Below, piece by piece: positions 19,471-29,244 of a stretch of DNA of 64,000 bases. The notes under the pieces are model-generated. The model was not told where the DNA came from, did not search any database, and was given only the letters and a program-made list of their open reading frames with translations. The translations under genes and the position numbers were made by a program. The number at the start of each line of letters is the position of its first letter. The stretch's first letter is position 1. Source of the DNA: Salinicola halophyticus (GTDB lineage: Bacteria; Pseudomonadota; Gammaproteobacteria; Pseudomonadales; Halomonadaceae); the NCBI RefSeq assembly GCF_003206695.1, contig NZ_PZJN01000003.1, forward strand, positions 331,323 to 395,322, written 5' to 3'.

Positions 19471-19899
19471 TCAGTGAAGTTTCTGTTCGGTTCGCGCTTC
19501 ACGCGCGATGGCATAGATTCGCTCGATCATGGCATGCAAGCCATTGCTGCGGGTTGGGGACAGATGCTTGTCGAGTCCCAGCTCGGTGAGAAATTCGGGC
19601 TCGCCGTCGAGAATTTCCTGCGGCTCACGATCATCGTAGAGTCGCATCAGAATGGCGATCAGACCGCTGACGATGGCGGCATCGGAAGTCGCCCGGAAGT
19701 GCAGCCGCCCCGCCTCTTGCGTGGATCGTAGCCAGACATTGGATTGGCAGCCTTCAATCTTGTAAGCCACGATCTTGTCTCCCTCCGGGTATTCCGGGAG
19801 TTGGCGGCCCATATCGATGATGTACTGGTACCGATCCATCCAGTTGTCGAACATCGAAAACTCGTCCTGCAATTCGGCCTGGGCCTCGCGGATACTCAT
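19471..19899 (-). CDS. sufE: Cysteine desulfuration protein SufE
   Basis: Sulfur acceptor of 142 residues that takes persulfide from a cysteine desulfurase for Fe-S cluster assembly. The acceptor Cys51 sits in KIEGCQSNVWL, the same position as in E. coli SufE. The start at 19899 has a strong AGGAGG 3-4 bases upstream; nine further codons are open upstream but unnecessary. No suf operon partner is adjacent. It is convergent with yidD across 19 bases. Confidence 0.94.
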   Translation of the reverse strand: MSIREAQAELQDEFSMFDNWMDRYQYIIDMGRQLPEYPEGDKIVAYKIEGCQSNVWLRSTQEAGRLHFRATSDAAIVSGLIAILMRLYDDREPQEILDGEPEFLTELGLDKHLSPTRSNGLHAMIERIYAIAREARTEQKLH

Positions 19900-19983
19900 A
19901 GCGCCTCCTGTGATGAATGTCGTCATTATAGGGCTTTGACGATCGAATCCCCAGAGATGCGCCCTCTCCCATTACATAGTCTT

Positions 19984-20006
19984 TTTACGTATACAGTTTA
20001 CGTAAA
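19984..20006. promoter_or_regulatory. Repeated TTTACGTA sites upstream of the KfrA-like gene
   Basis: TTTACGTA occurs at 19984-19991 and again, as the perfect palindrome TTTACGTAAA, at 19997-20006, a 13-bp spacing. They lie about 70-90 bases ahead of the start at 20074. KfrA proteins are known autoregulators on plasmids, so an autoregulatory operator is a reasonable inference. Confidence 0.5.
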
Positions 20007-20073
20007 TCGCCTATGCTATCTCTCAGGAGCCATCAGAAGCTCCGGCATCATCAGCAACGCAAGGGAAATCGAC

Positions 20074-21045
20074 ATGGCACGTAATGGTATTCGTTACGAC
20101 GACGTCTGCCGCGCCATCGACACGCTGCAGCAGCGTGGCGAAACGGTCAGCGTCCAGAAAATCCGTGAGCTTCTCGGTACGGGCAGCTACACCACGATCA
20201 GCGATCACCTTCGAGAATGGCGTCTCCGCCAGAGCGGCGGCTCGGTGCAGTCCATTCCGCGCAACCTCGAGCGTCCCGAAGGTCTCGACACCTGGGTGGC
20301 GGATATCTGGGACAAGGCACAGCAGGCGGCCTACGAAAAACTGGCGATCTATCGGCAGGAGGCGGACGACCAGATCCGTGAAGCCGACGAAATCGGCCAG
20401 CAGGCTCAACGCCAGAGTGAAAACGCCGAGCAGCGGCTACAGGCGCTCAATGACCATATGCTGCGCGTTCAGGAACGCCTCGAGAGCAAGACCACCGAAG
20501 CTGCCCATCTCCAGGCCGAGCTGCAGTCGTTGCACTCTACCCAAAGTCAGCAGCAAAAGCGGATTCTTCAGCTCGAGCAGACCTGCCAGCGCCACCAGTC
20601 CAGCCTGGAACAGGCGGAAAAGCAGCATCGTGACGCGATCGCCAAGCAGCATCAGGCCAACCAGGCCAAGCTCGCCCAGGAAGAAAAGCGTCATGAGTCC
20701 GCCGAGGCTCGCCTCATGGGCTTGCTGGAGGATGCACGGCAGGAGCGCCTGAAGCAGGAAAAACAGTACGAGCAACGTCTGGCGTCACTCGATCAGCGCT
20801 GCGAACGCTTGCAGCACGACCTCTCCGAACAGCGCCGCCAGTATGGGCAGCTGCAGGAATCCCTGCGCGCCGACAAGGTGCACATGGAGCAGGCCGAGAG
20901 CGAAAAACGCGTCAGCGACGATCGGGTCAAATCCATCCAGCAGGAGCGCCAGCGCCTCGAGAGCGAGCTCAAGAACCTACGCGCGGCCAACCGAGAACTC
21001 CACGATCGACTGTCTCGCGCCGCTCTGCCGCCCACGGCGAGTTGA
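20074..21045 (+). CDS. KfrA-like DNA-binding coiled-coil protein
   Basis: Predicted protein of 323 residues. Residues 1-100 match the KfrA N-terminal DNA-binding domain: MARNGIRYDDVCRAIDTLQQ, then GETVSVQKIRELLGTGSYTT and SDHLREWR. Residues 105-310 are a long Gln/Glu/Arg-rich alpha-helical coiled coil with no stop-prone or globular break. KfrA proteins were described on broad-host-range plasmids, where they bind DNA and help segregation. Here the gene sits among housekeeping genes. RBS is a modest AAGGG 11 bases upstream. The frame extends to 19744, but the ATG at 20074 starts the family domain. The chromosomal role is unknown. Confidence 0.8.
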   Translation: MARNGIRYDDVCRAIDTLQQRGETVSVQKIRELLGTGSYTTISDHLREWRLRQSGGSVQSIPRNLERPEGLDTWVADIWDKAQQAAYEKLAIYRQEADDQIREADEIGQQAQRQSENAEQRLQALNDHMLRVQERLESKTTEAAHLQAELQSLHSTQSQQQKRILQLEQTCQRHQSSLEQAEKQHRDAIAKQHQANQAKLAQEEKRHESAEARLMGLLEDARQERLKQEKQYEQRLASLDQRCERLQHDLSEQRRQYGQLQESLRADKVHMEQAESEKRVSDDRVKSIQQERQRLESELKNLRAANRELHDRLSRAALPPTAS

Positions 21046-21087
21046 GGCGAGGCCCTTTTCCAGACGGCGTCGGCCAGTGGTCGTCGG

Positions 21088-22071
21088 TCAGTGAGTGTCG
21101 GGTGGCAACAGCCCCGCTTCCTCGTAATAGCGTCGCGCTCCCGGGTGAAGGGGCGCGGTCAAGCCATTGTCGATCATGCCTCTCGGCGTCAATCTTGCCA
21201 ATGAAGGGTGCGAGCGACGAAAGCCATCCAGGTGCTCGAACACGCTCTTGACCAGCTGATAGACGCTCTCTTCACTCACATCCGCCCGCGTCATCAGCGT
21301 CGCCCTGACGCCGAAAGTGGTCGTGTCGTCCGGCGTATTGGCGTAGGTACCGCCGGGGATCACGGTAACGCTGTAGTAAGGCGTTTCGGCAATCAGTCTG
21401 GCGACGTCCGACCCCGATACCTGGACCAGATGTGCGCCGCAACGTCGCGTCGCGTTGTCGATCGCTCTCGAGGGATGACCGACGACGTAGAAAAACGCAT
21501 CCAGCTTGCCGCTGCACATCACCCGGGTCATGTCTTCCGGCTTCAGCTCGCTAGCCAGTGTAAAGACGCTTTCCGTCTCACCCTTGACCTTCAGCAAAGC
21601 ATCCAGCGTGGCACGATGGCCGGACCCGGGGTTGCCGACGTTGACTCGCTTGCCCATCAGGTCATCGAACCGGCGGATCCCGGGCGACGTGGCGACGACC
21701 GTGAAAGCCTCTGCGTGCAATGAGAAAAGCGCTCTCAGCTCGGGGCTGGGGCCGCTGTCGTAGAACTCTGCGGTGCCCTGCAGCGCGGCGTACTGGATGT
21801 CCGACTGGACAATGCCGAAATCGAAGTCACGGGTCCGTACGCCGTTGGCGTTGTAGAGCGAGCCCCCGGTCGACAGTGCCTCACAGTCCGAACCGGTGGA
21901 CTGCTGATAGAGATGACAGATGGCTTGGCCGACGGTCAGATAGACGCCGGAAGCGTCGCCGGTGCCGATCACGATCGGCGCGCCAGCCCAGCTAGCACTT
22001 CCCCAGCACATCAACAGGCATGCCACGAAATAACGGCCCGCCCGCCCTGTTGTCGTCGAACGCATCCGCAT
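21088..22071 (-). CDS. TAXI-family TRAP transporter solute receptor (orphan)
   Basis: Periplasmic binding protein of 327 residues. A signal peptide spans about residues 1-29 (hydrophobic YFVACLLMCWGSASWAG). The mature part starts APIVIGTGDASGVYLTVGQA, the hallmark of TAXI receptors, followed by GSLYNANGVRTRDFDFGIVQ. It should bind a carboxylate or amino-acid-like ligand for a TRAP transporter. No DctQM permease lies next to it, so it either works with a distant permease or serves as a sensor component. Confidence 0.9.
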   Translation of the reverse strand: MRMRSTTTGRAGRYFVACLLMCWGSASWAGAPIVIGTGDASGVYLTVGQAICHLYQQSTGSDCEALSTGGSLYNANGVRTRDFDFGIVQSDIQYAALQGTAEFYDSGPSPELRALFSLHAEAFTVVATSPGIRRFDDLMGKRVNVGNPGSGHRATLDALLKVKGETESVFTLASELKPEDMTRVMCSGKLDAFFYVVGHPSRAIDNATRRCGAHLVQVSGSDVARLIAETPYYSVTVIPGGTYANTPDDTTTFGVRATLMTRADVSEESVYQLVKSVFEHLDGFRRSHPSLARLTPRGMIDNGLTAPLHPGARRYYEEAGLLPPDTH

Positions 22072-22269
22072 CTCTCCGCAACGATACCCTGCCGAGCTGG
22101 AACGCCCGGCGCTAATTCAGCGTATCGGCCGCGGCAGCCAAAGCTGAATGCAGCCGCGAGACTGACACATGACTGGCGAGGCCATGACGCGACCGGTAAG
22201 CAGTCGCGCCCGTGGCGCGTGAGATGGTCGAGCGGACGCGGCGGCTGATCAGAGGCACGCGTTGGTTGC

Positions 22270-22857
22270 TCAATAGTACGCGTTGGTAGTGTCGGTGTGA
22301 TCGGTCACGTCGCGAATGCCGGCCAGCTCGGGAATCCGTTCCATCAATGTCTTCTCGACCCCTTCCTTCAGCGTCAGATCGACGGCCGCACAGCCCTGGC
22401 AACCACCGCCGAACTGCAGCACGGCAATCTGCTCCTCGGTCAGCTGGATCAGCCTGATCTCGCCGCCATGCGACGCCAACCCCGGATTGATCTCGCTGTA
22501 GAGGATGTAGTTGACCTGGTCTTCCAGCGGGCTGTCGGCATTGACCTTCGGCATCTTGGCGTTAGGCGCCTTGATGGTCAGCTGGCCGCCCATGCGATCC
22601 GGGTTGAAATCGACAACGGCCTCTTCCAGGAACGGCACGCTGTTCTTGTCGAGATAGACGCTGAATCTTTCCAGCTCGAGTCGTTCGTCGGTCGGCTCTT
22701 CTTCTCCCGGACGGCAATAGGCAAGACAGGTCTCGGCGTACGGCGTACCGGGCTGGGTGATGAAGACCCGCACGGCGATATCGTCGACACCCTGCTTGGC
22801 CAGTAGATCGGCCAGATATTCCTGGCCGCTTTCGGTGATCTGAATCGGTTGGCTCAT
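22270..22857 (-). CDS. nfuA: Fe/S biogenesis protein NfuA
   Basis: Iron-sulfur carrier of 195 residues. An N-terminal degenerate A-type domain ([20 protein letters not shown], with Cys44 and Cys48) is fused to a C-terminal Nfu domain carrying the cluster-binding Cys153-x-x-Cys156 in [11 protein letters not shown]. It delivers 4Fe-4S clusters to apo-proteins, especially under stress. It is monocistronic and divergent from metH. Confidence 0.96.
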   Translation of the reverse strand: MSQPIQITESGQEYLADLLAKQGVDDIAVRVFITQPGTPYAETCLAYCRPGEEEPTDERLELERFSVYLDKNSVPFLEEAVVDFNPDRMGGQLTIKAPNAKMPKVNADSPLEDQVNYILYSEINPGLASHGGEIRLIQLTEEQIAVLQFGGGCQGCAAVDLTLKEGVEKTLMERIPELAGIRDVTDHTDTTNAYY

Positions 22858-23062
22858 GGGACTGCGAACTCTGCTTGAGATGTACCATTATGGTAGGAAA
22901 AAGCGGGCATCAAAACAATCCCGAGTGATTTAGTCAGGCTTATTGATGCCGGCCGCGGTCTATCGCCCGAGTCCCGCCACCCGTGCCTTTCTGATACCAT
23001 GCGGCCCCTCGGCGTCTCGGACGGGACGCGATCCGTTCCCCTGCTGCTGGAGAGTCGTCGCC

Positions 23063-26000
23063 ATGACTGCCATTATCCCCGCTTCTTCGCCGGATTCGTC
23101 TAGTCAGACGCTGACCAAGACGCTGGGCGAGCGCATCGTGATTCTCGATGGCGGCATGGGGACGATGCTGCAGGATCATCGCCTCGAGGAAGCGGACTTC
23201 CGCGGTCAGCGCTTCGCCGACTGGCCCAGTGAGCTCAAGGGCAACAACGACCTGTTGACGCTGACGCGACCGGATATCGTCGAATCGATCCATCGCGCCT
23301 ATCTCGAGGCCGGTGCCGACATCGTCGAAACCAACACCTTCAACAGCACCCGGCTCTCCCAGTCCGACTACGGCATGGAGTCGCTGACCGTCGAGCTCAA
23401 CCGTGAGGCGGCACGGCTGGCGCGCGAGGTCTGCGACGCTGTCGCCGAGGAGACCGGCGTGCCGCGCTATGTCGCCGGCGTATTGGGCCCGACCTCGCGC
23501 ACCGCGTCGCTGTCGCCGGACGTCAACGACCCCGCCCGCCGCAACGTCACGTTCGACCAACTGCGCGACAACTATATCGAGGCCGCCACGGCGCTGATCG
23601 ACGGCGGCGCCGATCTGATCCTGATCGAGACGATCTTCGACACGCTCAACGCCAAGGCGGCCATCTACGCCCTTGAGGCGCTGTTCGAGTCACGCGGCGA
23701 GCGCTTGCCGGTGATGATCTCCGGCACCATCACCGACGCCTCCGGACGCACGCTGTCCGGCCAGACCACCGAAGCATTCTGGAACGCCGTGCGTCACGCC
23801 CAGCCGCTCTCGGTGGGCCTCAACTGTGCGCTGGGTGCCGAAGAACTCAGACCCTACCTGCAGGAACTTGCCGCCAAGGCCGACACTTTCGTGTCCGCCC
23901 ACCCCAATGCGGGCTTGCCCAACGAATTCGGTGAATACGACCAGACCGCGGAAGAGATGGCGGCGATCGTGGGTGAATTCGCCCAGAGCGGCCTGATCAA
24001 CGTCATCGGTGGCTGCTGCGGTACCACGCCGGAGCACATTGCAGCCGTCAAGCGCGCTGTCGAGGGCGTGGCGCCGCGAGCCATCCCCGAGCGCCCCGCC
24101 GCCTGCCGACTCTCCGGTCTCGAGCCGTTCAACATCGAAGCGGACTCGCTGTTCGTCAATGTCGGCGAGCGCACCAACGTGACCGGCTCGGCGCGCTTCA
24201 AGCGCCTGATTCAGGAAGAGGACTACACTACCGCCCTGGAAGTGGCGCTGGAACAGGTCGAGAACGGCGCCCAGGTGATCGACATCAACATGGATGAAGG
24301 CATGCTGGAGTCCGAGGAAGCGATGGTGCGCTTCCTCAACCTGATCGCCGGCGAACCCGATATCGCCCGCGTACCGATCATGGTCGACTCCTCGAAATGG
24401 TCGATCATCGAGGCCGGCCTCAAGTGCATCCAGGGCAAGGCGATCGTCAACTCGATCTCGCTGAAGGAAGGCGAAGCGTCGTTTCGCCATCAGGCCAACG
24501 AGTGCCGACGTCACGGTGCCGCCATCGTGGTGATGGCGTTCGACGAGCAGGGTCAGGCCGATACCTTCGAGCGCAAGACCGAAATCTGCCAGCGCGCCTA
24601 TCGGCTGCTGGTCGACGATATCGGTTTCCCCGCCGAAGACATCATCTTCGATCCCAATATCTTCGCCATCGCCACCGGGATCGAGGAACACAACAACTAC
24701 GCCGTCGATTTCATCGAGGCGACGCAGTGGATTCACGAGAATTTGCCCCACGCGATGATCTCCGGCGGCGTTTCCAACGTGTCGTTCTCGTTTCGTGGCA
24801 ACAACGCCGTGCGCGAAGCGATCCACTCGGTGTTCCTCTACCACGCCATCAAGGCCGGCATGTCGATGGGCATCGTCAACGCCGGCCAGCTGGCCGTCTA
24901 CGATGATCTGCCGAGCAAGCTGCGCGAAGCCGTCGAGGACGTGGTGCTCAATCGCCGTGACGATGGCACCGAACGACTGCTGGAGGTCGCCGAACAGTAT
25001 CGAGGCGACGGCGGAGGCACCGCCAGGAAAGAAGACCTGGAATGGCGCAGCTGGAAAGTCAACAAGCGGATCGAACACGCCCTGGTCAAGGGCATCACCG
25101 CTTACATCGAGGCGGACGCGGAAGAAGCCAGAGCCGCGGCCGAACGCCCGATCGAGGTGATCGAAGGCCCGCTGATGGATGGCATGAACGTGGTCGGCGA
25201 CCTGTTCGGCGCCGGCAAGATGTTCCTGCCCCAGGTGGTCAAATCGGCGCGGGTCATGAAGCAGGCAGTTGCCTATCTGATTCCCTACATCGAAGCGGAA
25301 AAGTCCGGCGAGGTGCAGTCCAAGGGCAAGATCATCATGGCGACCGTCAAGGGTGACGTTCATGACATCGGCAAGAACATCGTCGGCGTGGTACTGCAGT
25401 GCAACAACTACGACGTGGTCGATCTCGGGGTGATGGTGCCCGCCGAGAAGATCCTCAAGACTGCCCGCGAGGAGAACGCCGACATCATCGGCCTATCCGG
25501 TCTGATCACGCCGTCGCTCGACGAGATGGTCCACATCGCCAAGGAGATGAAGCGCCAGGGTTTCCAGCTGCCGCTGCTGATCGGCGGCGCCACCACCTCG
25601 AAAGCCCACACGGCAGTCAAGATCGCGCCGCAGTATGACGAGCCGGTAATCTACGTCAGCGACGCCTCTCGCGCCGTGGGCGTTGCCAGCCGCCTGCTCT
25701 CGCCGGCGCAGAAGCCGGGCTACTTTGCCGATATCCAACACGAATACGATCAGGTCCGCGAGCGCAACGCCAAGCGTCGTCCCAAGGCCTCGGACATCGG
25801 TTACGCCGCTGCCAGAGAGCGACGCTTCAAGATCGACTGGGAGCACTTCGAGCCGGTCAAGCCGATCCAGCCCGGGCTCACGGTGTTCGACGACTACGAC
25901 CTCGAGGAACTGGTCGAAGTCATCGACTGGACGCCGTTCTTCATGACCTGGCAGCTGTCGGGCAAGTATCCCCGAATTCTCGAAGACGAGGTGGTCGGCG

Positions 26001-26848
26001 AAGCCGCTCGCAACCTGTTCCGCGATGCCCAGGTCATGCTGCGCAAGCTGATCGACGAGCGTCACATCCAGGCCCGTGGCGTGATCGGTCTGTGGCCTGC
26101 CAACAGCGTCGACGACGACGTGATCGAGGTCTATGCCGACGAGAGCCGCGAGACCGTGATCGAGCGCCTTCATCACATTCGCCAGCAGAGCACCAAGGGC
26201 CGCGACGGCATCTGCCACAGCCTGGCCGACTTCATCGCACCGCGCTATCGAGAGAACGGAGAACCCAGCGACAAGCTCGACTGGATCGGCGGATTCGCGG
26301 TGACCTCCGGCCACGGCGCCGACGAACTGGCCAAGCGTTACGAAGCGGCCGGCGACGACTACAACGCGATTCTGGTGCAGGCGCTGTCGGACCGTCTGGC
26401 GGAAGCGTTTGCCGAGCGGCTGCACGCGCGCGTGCGCAAGGAGTTCTGGGGCTACGTGCCGGAGGAAACACTGGACAATGACGCCCTGATCGCCGAGAAA
26501 TATCAGGGTATCCGCCCTGCGCCCGGCTATCCGGCATGCCCGGATCACACCGAAAAGGCCACCCTGTTCCGTCTCCTTGCCGCCACCGAAAACACCGGCA
26601 TCACGCTGACCGAAAGTTTTGCCATGTGGCCGGCGGCGGCGGTTTCGGGCTGGTACTTCGCCCATCCGGAATCGAAATATTTTTCCACCGGCAAGATCGG
26701 TCGTGATCAGGTCGAGAAACTGGCGCATCGCAAGTCGATGCCGCTGGCAGAGCTGGAGCGGTGGCTATCGCCCGTGCTCTCCTACGATCCGGATGCTTCC
26801 CAGGCCGGTGACAACGAACGGGATTCGAGCTCTGCGCTGGCGTCGTGA
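23063..26848 (+). CDS. metH: Cobalamin-dependent methionine synthase
   Basis: Large cytoplasmic enzyme of 1261 residues that transfers methyl from methyltetrahydrofolate to homocysteine. The homocysteine domain (residues 1-330) ends with the zinc cysteines Cys318-Cys319 in GGCCGTT. The pterin domain begins near [18 protein letters not shown]. The B12 domain has His767 in DVHDIGKN as lower axial ligand. The AdoMet reactivation domain ends the protein, with [12 protein letters not shown]. The frame opens 40 codons earlier, but [10 protein letters not shown] with GGAG upstream is the likely start. I see no cobalamin riboswitch upstream. Confidence 0.97.
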   Translation: MTAIIPASSPDSSSQTLTKTLGERIVILDGGMGTMLQDHRLEEADFRGQRFADWPSELKGNNDLLTLTRPDIVESIHRAYLEAGADIVETNTFNSTRLSQSDYGMESLTVELNREAARLAREVCDAVAEETGVPRYVAGVLGPTSRTASLSPDVNDPARRNVTFDQLRDNYIEAATALIDGGADLILIETIFDTLNAKAAIYALEALFESRGERLPVMISGTITDASGRTLSGQTTEAFWNAVRHAQPLSVGLNCALGAEELRPYLQELAAKADTFVSAHPNAGLPNEFGEYDQTAEEMAAIVGEFAQSGLINVIGGCCGTTPEHIAAVKRAVEGVAPRAIPERPAACRLSGLEPFNIEADSLFVNVGERTNVTGSARFKRLIQEEDYTTALEVALEQVENGAQVIDINMDEGMLESEEAMVRFLNLIAGEPDIARVPIMVDSSKWSIIEAGLKCIQGKAIVNSISLKEGEASFRHQANECRRHGAAIVVMAFDEQGQADTFERKTEICQRAYRLLVDDIGFPAEDIIFDPNIFAIATGIEEHNNYAVDFIEATQWIHENLPHAMISGGVSNVSFSFRGNNAVREAIHSVFLYHAIKAGMSMGIVNAGQLAVYDDLPSKLREAVEDVVLNRRDDGTERLLEVAEQYRGDGGGTARKEDLEWRSWKVNKRIEHALVKGITAYIEADAEEARAAAERPIEVIEGPLMDGMNVVGDLFGAGKMFLPQVVKSARVMKQAVAYLIPYIEAEKSGEVQSKGKIIMATVKGDVHDIGKNIVGVVLQCNNYDVVDLGVMVPAEKILKTAREENADIIGLSGLITPSLDEMVHIAKEMKRQGFQLPLLIGGATTSKAHTAVKIAPQYDEPVIYVSDASRAVGVASRLLSPAQKPGYFADIQHEYDQVRERNAKRRPKASDIGYAAARERRFKIDWEHFEPVKPIQPGLTVFDDYDLEELVEVIDWTPFFMTWQLSGKYPRILEDEVVGEAARNLFRDAQVMLRKLIDERHIQARGVIGLWPANSVDDDVIEVYADESRETVIERLHHIRQQSTKGRDGICHSLADFIAPRYRENGEPSDKLDWIGGFAVTSGHGADELAKRYEAAGDDYNAILVQALSDRLAEAFAERLHARVRKEFWGYVPEETLDNDALIAEKYQGIRPAPGYPACPDHTEKATLFRLLAATENTGITLTESFAMWPAAAVSGWYFAHPESKYFSTGKIGRDQVEKLAHRKSMPLAELERWLSPVLSYDPDASQAGDNERDSSSALAS

Positions 26849-26889
26849 CGACCAGTCCGTAATAACGATAAAGCAACAAATTATGAGTA

Positions 26890-26910
26890 TTTATTCTTTT
26901 GTAGAATAAA
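26890..26910. promoter_or_regulatory. Inverted repeat upstream of the cysI-like gene
   Basis: TTTATTC (26890-26896) is the reverse complement of GAATAAA (26904-26910), around a 7-base centre. It overlaps TAGAAT (26902-26907), a five-of-six -10 with no good -35. That suits an activator-dependent promoter, for example one under the LysR-type regulator CysB, but the activator is inferred. Confidence 0.45.
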
Positions 26911-26965
26911 GCGCCCGCGGTAAGGTGCACTCATTGGCAATCCATGACTAGCAGGATCAGGCCCG

Positions 26966-28621
26966 ATGTATCGCTACGATTCCTATGACCAGACGCTCGT
27001 TGACGAGCGCGTTGCGCAGTTCCGTGACCAGATGGACCGCTATCTCGCCGGCAAGCTCGGTGAAGAGGAGTTTCGTCCGGTTCGTTTGCAGAATGGCCTG
27101 TACATTCAGCGCCATGCGCCGATGCTGCGGATCGCTATCCCTTACGGCATGTTGAGCAGCCATCAGCTCCATGCGTTGGCGACGATCACTCGCCGCTACG
27201 ATCGCGGCTACGGCCACTTCACCACCCGCCAGAATCTGCAGCTCAACTGGCCGGCGCAGGAAGACGTCCCCGATATCCTGGCGGATCTGGCCAAGGTTCA
27301 GATGCACGCGATCCAGACCAGCGGCAATTGCATTCGCAACACCACCAGCGACCAGTTCGCGGGTATCGCCAAGGATGAAGTGGTCGATCCACGCCCCTGG
27401 TGCGAGCTGATTCGTCAATGGTCCACGCTGCACCCTGAATTCGCCTATCTGCCGCGCAAGTTCAAGATTGCAGTCACCGGCGCCACCCATGACCGCGCCG
27501 CGATTCACGTCCACGACATCGGCCTGCGACTGTTCCTGAACGACGCCGGCGAGCTGCGCTTCCGCGTGCTCGCTGGCGGCGGCATGGGGCGTACGCCGAT
27601 GATCGGCGAGGTGGTCCGTGCCGACCTGCCCTGGCAGCATCTGTTGACCTATCTCGAAGCCATCGTTCGCGTCTATAACCAGTTCGGTCGTCGCGACAAC
27701 AAGTTCAAGGCGCGAATCAAGATCCTGGTCAAGGCGCTGGGCGTCGAAGAATTCGCCCGCCGCGTCGAGGCCGAATGGGCCCATCTCAAGGATGGCCCGC
27801 AGACGTTGAACGACGGCGCGGTGGATGAAGCCAAGACCCACTTCCCCGAGCCGGCGCGTCGTCCGGTGGCCGAGTCCGCGATCGTCGCGTTCGATCAGCT
27901 GCGGCATGACAACCGCGCCTTCGCCCGCTTCGTGACCAACAACGTCATGGATCACAAGGTACCGGGCTACAAGGCGGTCACCCTGTCGTTGAAACGACGC
28001 GAAGCGGCGCCGGGCGATATTACCGCCGATCAGATGGATGCCGTGGCGGATCTCGCGGAAACCTTCGGTTTCGGTGAACTGCGCGTCACTCACGAGCAGA
28101 ATCTGGTGCTGTCGGACGTCCCCGTCGACGAGATCGAAGCGCTATGGCAGCAGTTGGACGCGCTGGGCATGGCTAACCCCACCGTGGGCACGTTGAACGA
28201 CATCATCTGCTGCCCAGGCGGGGATTTCTGCTCGCTGGCCAACGCGGTGTCGATCCCCATCGCCCAGGCGATTCAGGAGCGCTTCGAGGATCTCGATTTT
28301 CTCTACGACCTGGGCCCGATCGATCTCAATATCTCCGGCTGCATGAACGCCTGCGGTCATCACCATGTCGGCAACATCGGCATTCTCGGTGTCGACAAGA
28401 AAGGCGAGGAGTACTACCAGATATCGCTGGGCGGCAACGCCGACGACGATGTCTCGCTGGGCAAGATCCTGGGCCCTTCCTTCTACCGTGAAGACGTTCC
28501 CGACGTCATCGACAAGGTACTACAGGTCTACGTCGAGAAGCGTCTGGATGAAGAGCGCTTCCTCGATACCTACCGCCGTGTCGGCCATCAGGCTTTCAAG
28601 GAGCGTGTCTATGCAGCCTGA
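26966..28621 (+). CDS. cysI: Sulfite/nitrite reductase hemoprotein (CysI type)
   Basis: Siroheme and 4Fe-4S enzyme of 551 residues. It holds two ferredoxin-like nitrite/sulfite reductase halves. Family sites include GYGHFTTRQNLQLNW, QTSGNCIRNTTSDQFAG and the cluster/siroheme cysteines in DIICCPGGDFC and NISGCMNACGHHH. It most likely reduces sulfite to sulfide for cysteine synthesis, since it is paired with a DUF934 gene as in pseudomonads; nitrite reduction is less likely. The following gene starts 11 bases before this one ends, so the two are coupled. Confidence 0.93.
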   Translation: MYRYDSYDQTLVDERVAQFRDQMDRYLAGKLGEEEFRPVRLQNGLYIQRHAPMLRIAIPYGMLSSHQLHALATITRRYDRGYGHFTTRQNLQLNWPAQEDVPDILADLAKVQMHAIQTSGNCIRNTTSDQFAGIAKDEVVDPRPWCELIRQWSTLHPEFAYLPRKFKIAVTGATHDRAAIHVHDIGLRLFLNDAGELRFRVLAGGGMGRTPMIGEVVRADLPWQHLLTYLEAIVRVYNQFGRRDNKFKARIKILVKALGVEEFARRVEAEWAHLKDGPQTLNDGAVDEAKTHFPEPARRPVAESAIVAFDQLRHDNRAFARFVTNNVMDHKVPGYKAVTLSLKRREAAPGDITADQMDAVADLAETFGFGELRVTHEQNLVLSDVPVDEIEALWQQLDALGMANPTVGTLNDIICCPGGDFCSLANAVSIPIAQAIQERFEDLDFLYDLGPIDLNISGCMNACGHHHVGNIGILGVDKKGEEYYQISLGGNADDDVSLGKILGPSFYREDVPDVIDKVLQVYVEKRLDEERFLDTYRRVGHQAFKERVYAA

Positions 28622-29156
28622 ACAGGAGCTTCAAGAAGTCCATCAACACGCCCAGGAAGCCGTCACTGCCACGAGTGCGCTGATCAAGCTCGGCAAACCG
28701 GTCACCGATACCTGGGTGCTCTCCCGCGACGCGGAAAGCCTGCCCGAGAGACGTCCCGCTATCGTGCCGCTCGCCTTGTGGCAGCAGCATGCGAATCAGG
28801 ACGACCTGGCCCCGTGGCTGTCAAGCGACACCGAGTTGACACCGGAACTGGTCGCCGAGCTGGAACGGACGGCCCTGATCGCGATCGACTTCCCCGCCTT
28901 TACCGATGGCCGAGGCTATACGCTGGCGCGACTGCTGCGGGAACGTTTCGGATACGCCGGCGAAGTGCGCGCCATCGGCGACGTACTGATCGATCAGCTC
29001 TATTACATGAGCCGCTGCGGCTTCGATGCGCTGGCACTGCGTGAGGACCAGGAACTCGAACCGGCCCTGAAGGCGCTCAAGGCTTTCACCGTCAGCTATC
29101 AGCCGGCCGTGGATCTGAGCGAACCGCTCTTTGCTCGACGCCTGAAAGAACGATAG
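28611..29156 (+). CDS. DUF934 protein, partner of sulfite reductase
   Basis: Protein of 181 residues belonging to DUF934, a family commonly found directly after the CysI-type reductase. Recognisable stretches are RTALIAIDFPAFTDGRGYTL, then ARLLRERFGYAGEVRAIGDV and LIDQLYYMSRCGFDALALRE. The start lies inside the last codons of cysI, with AAGGAG at 28598-28603. It presumably supports sulfite reduction, but no biochemical activity is established to my knowledge. A strong terminator follows. Confidence 0.88.
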   Translation: MQPEQELQEVHQHAQEAVTATSALIKLGKPVTDTWVLSRDAESLPERRPAIVPLALWQQHANQDDLAPWLSSDTELTPELVAELERTALIAIDFPAFTDGRGYTLARLLRERFGYAGEVRAIGDVLIDQLYYMSRCGFDALALREDQELEPALKALKAFTVSYQPAVDLSEPLFARRLKER

Positions 29157-29184
29157 AGCAGCGAAGGTCTTACCCGTATCTCCC

Positions 29185-29219
29185 AATGACCCCGGCCAGG
29201 GCCGGGGTCATTGCGTTTT
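29185..29219 (+). terminator. Terminator of the cysI operon
   Basis: AATGACCCCGGC (29185-29196) pairs perfectly with GCCGGGGTCATT (29201-29212) around a CAGG loop. GCGTTTT follows, giving a 12-bp stem with a short T tract. Confidence 0.85.
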
Positions 29220-29244
29220 AGCCGAATCGGTCCTGCTCACTGCT

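Noticed and set aside
22858-23062. Cobalamin or SAM riboswitch ahead of metH
   Set aside because: The conserved cobalamin box and SAM-type motifs are not visible in the 205 bases between nfuA and metH.
23690-25363. Open frame of 557 codons antisense to metH
   Set aside because: It mirrors a strongly conserved coding region. Long antisense frames are expected in GC-rich genes, and there is no ribosome binding site or family match.
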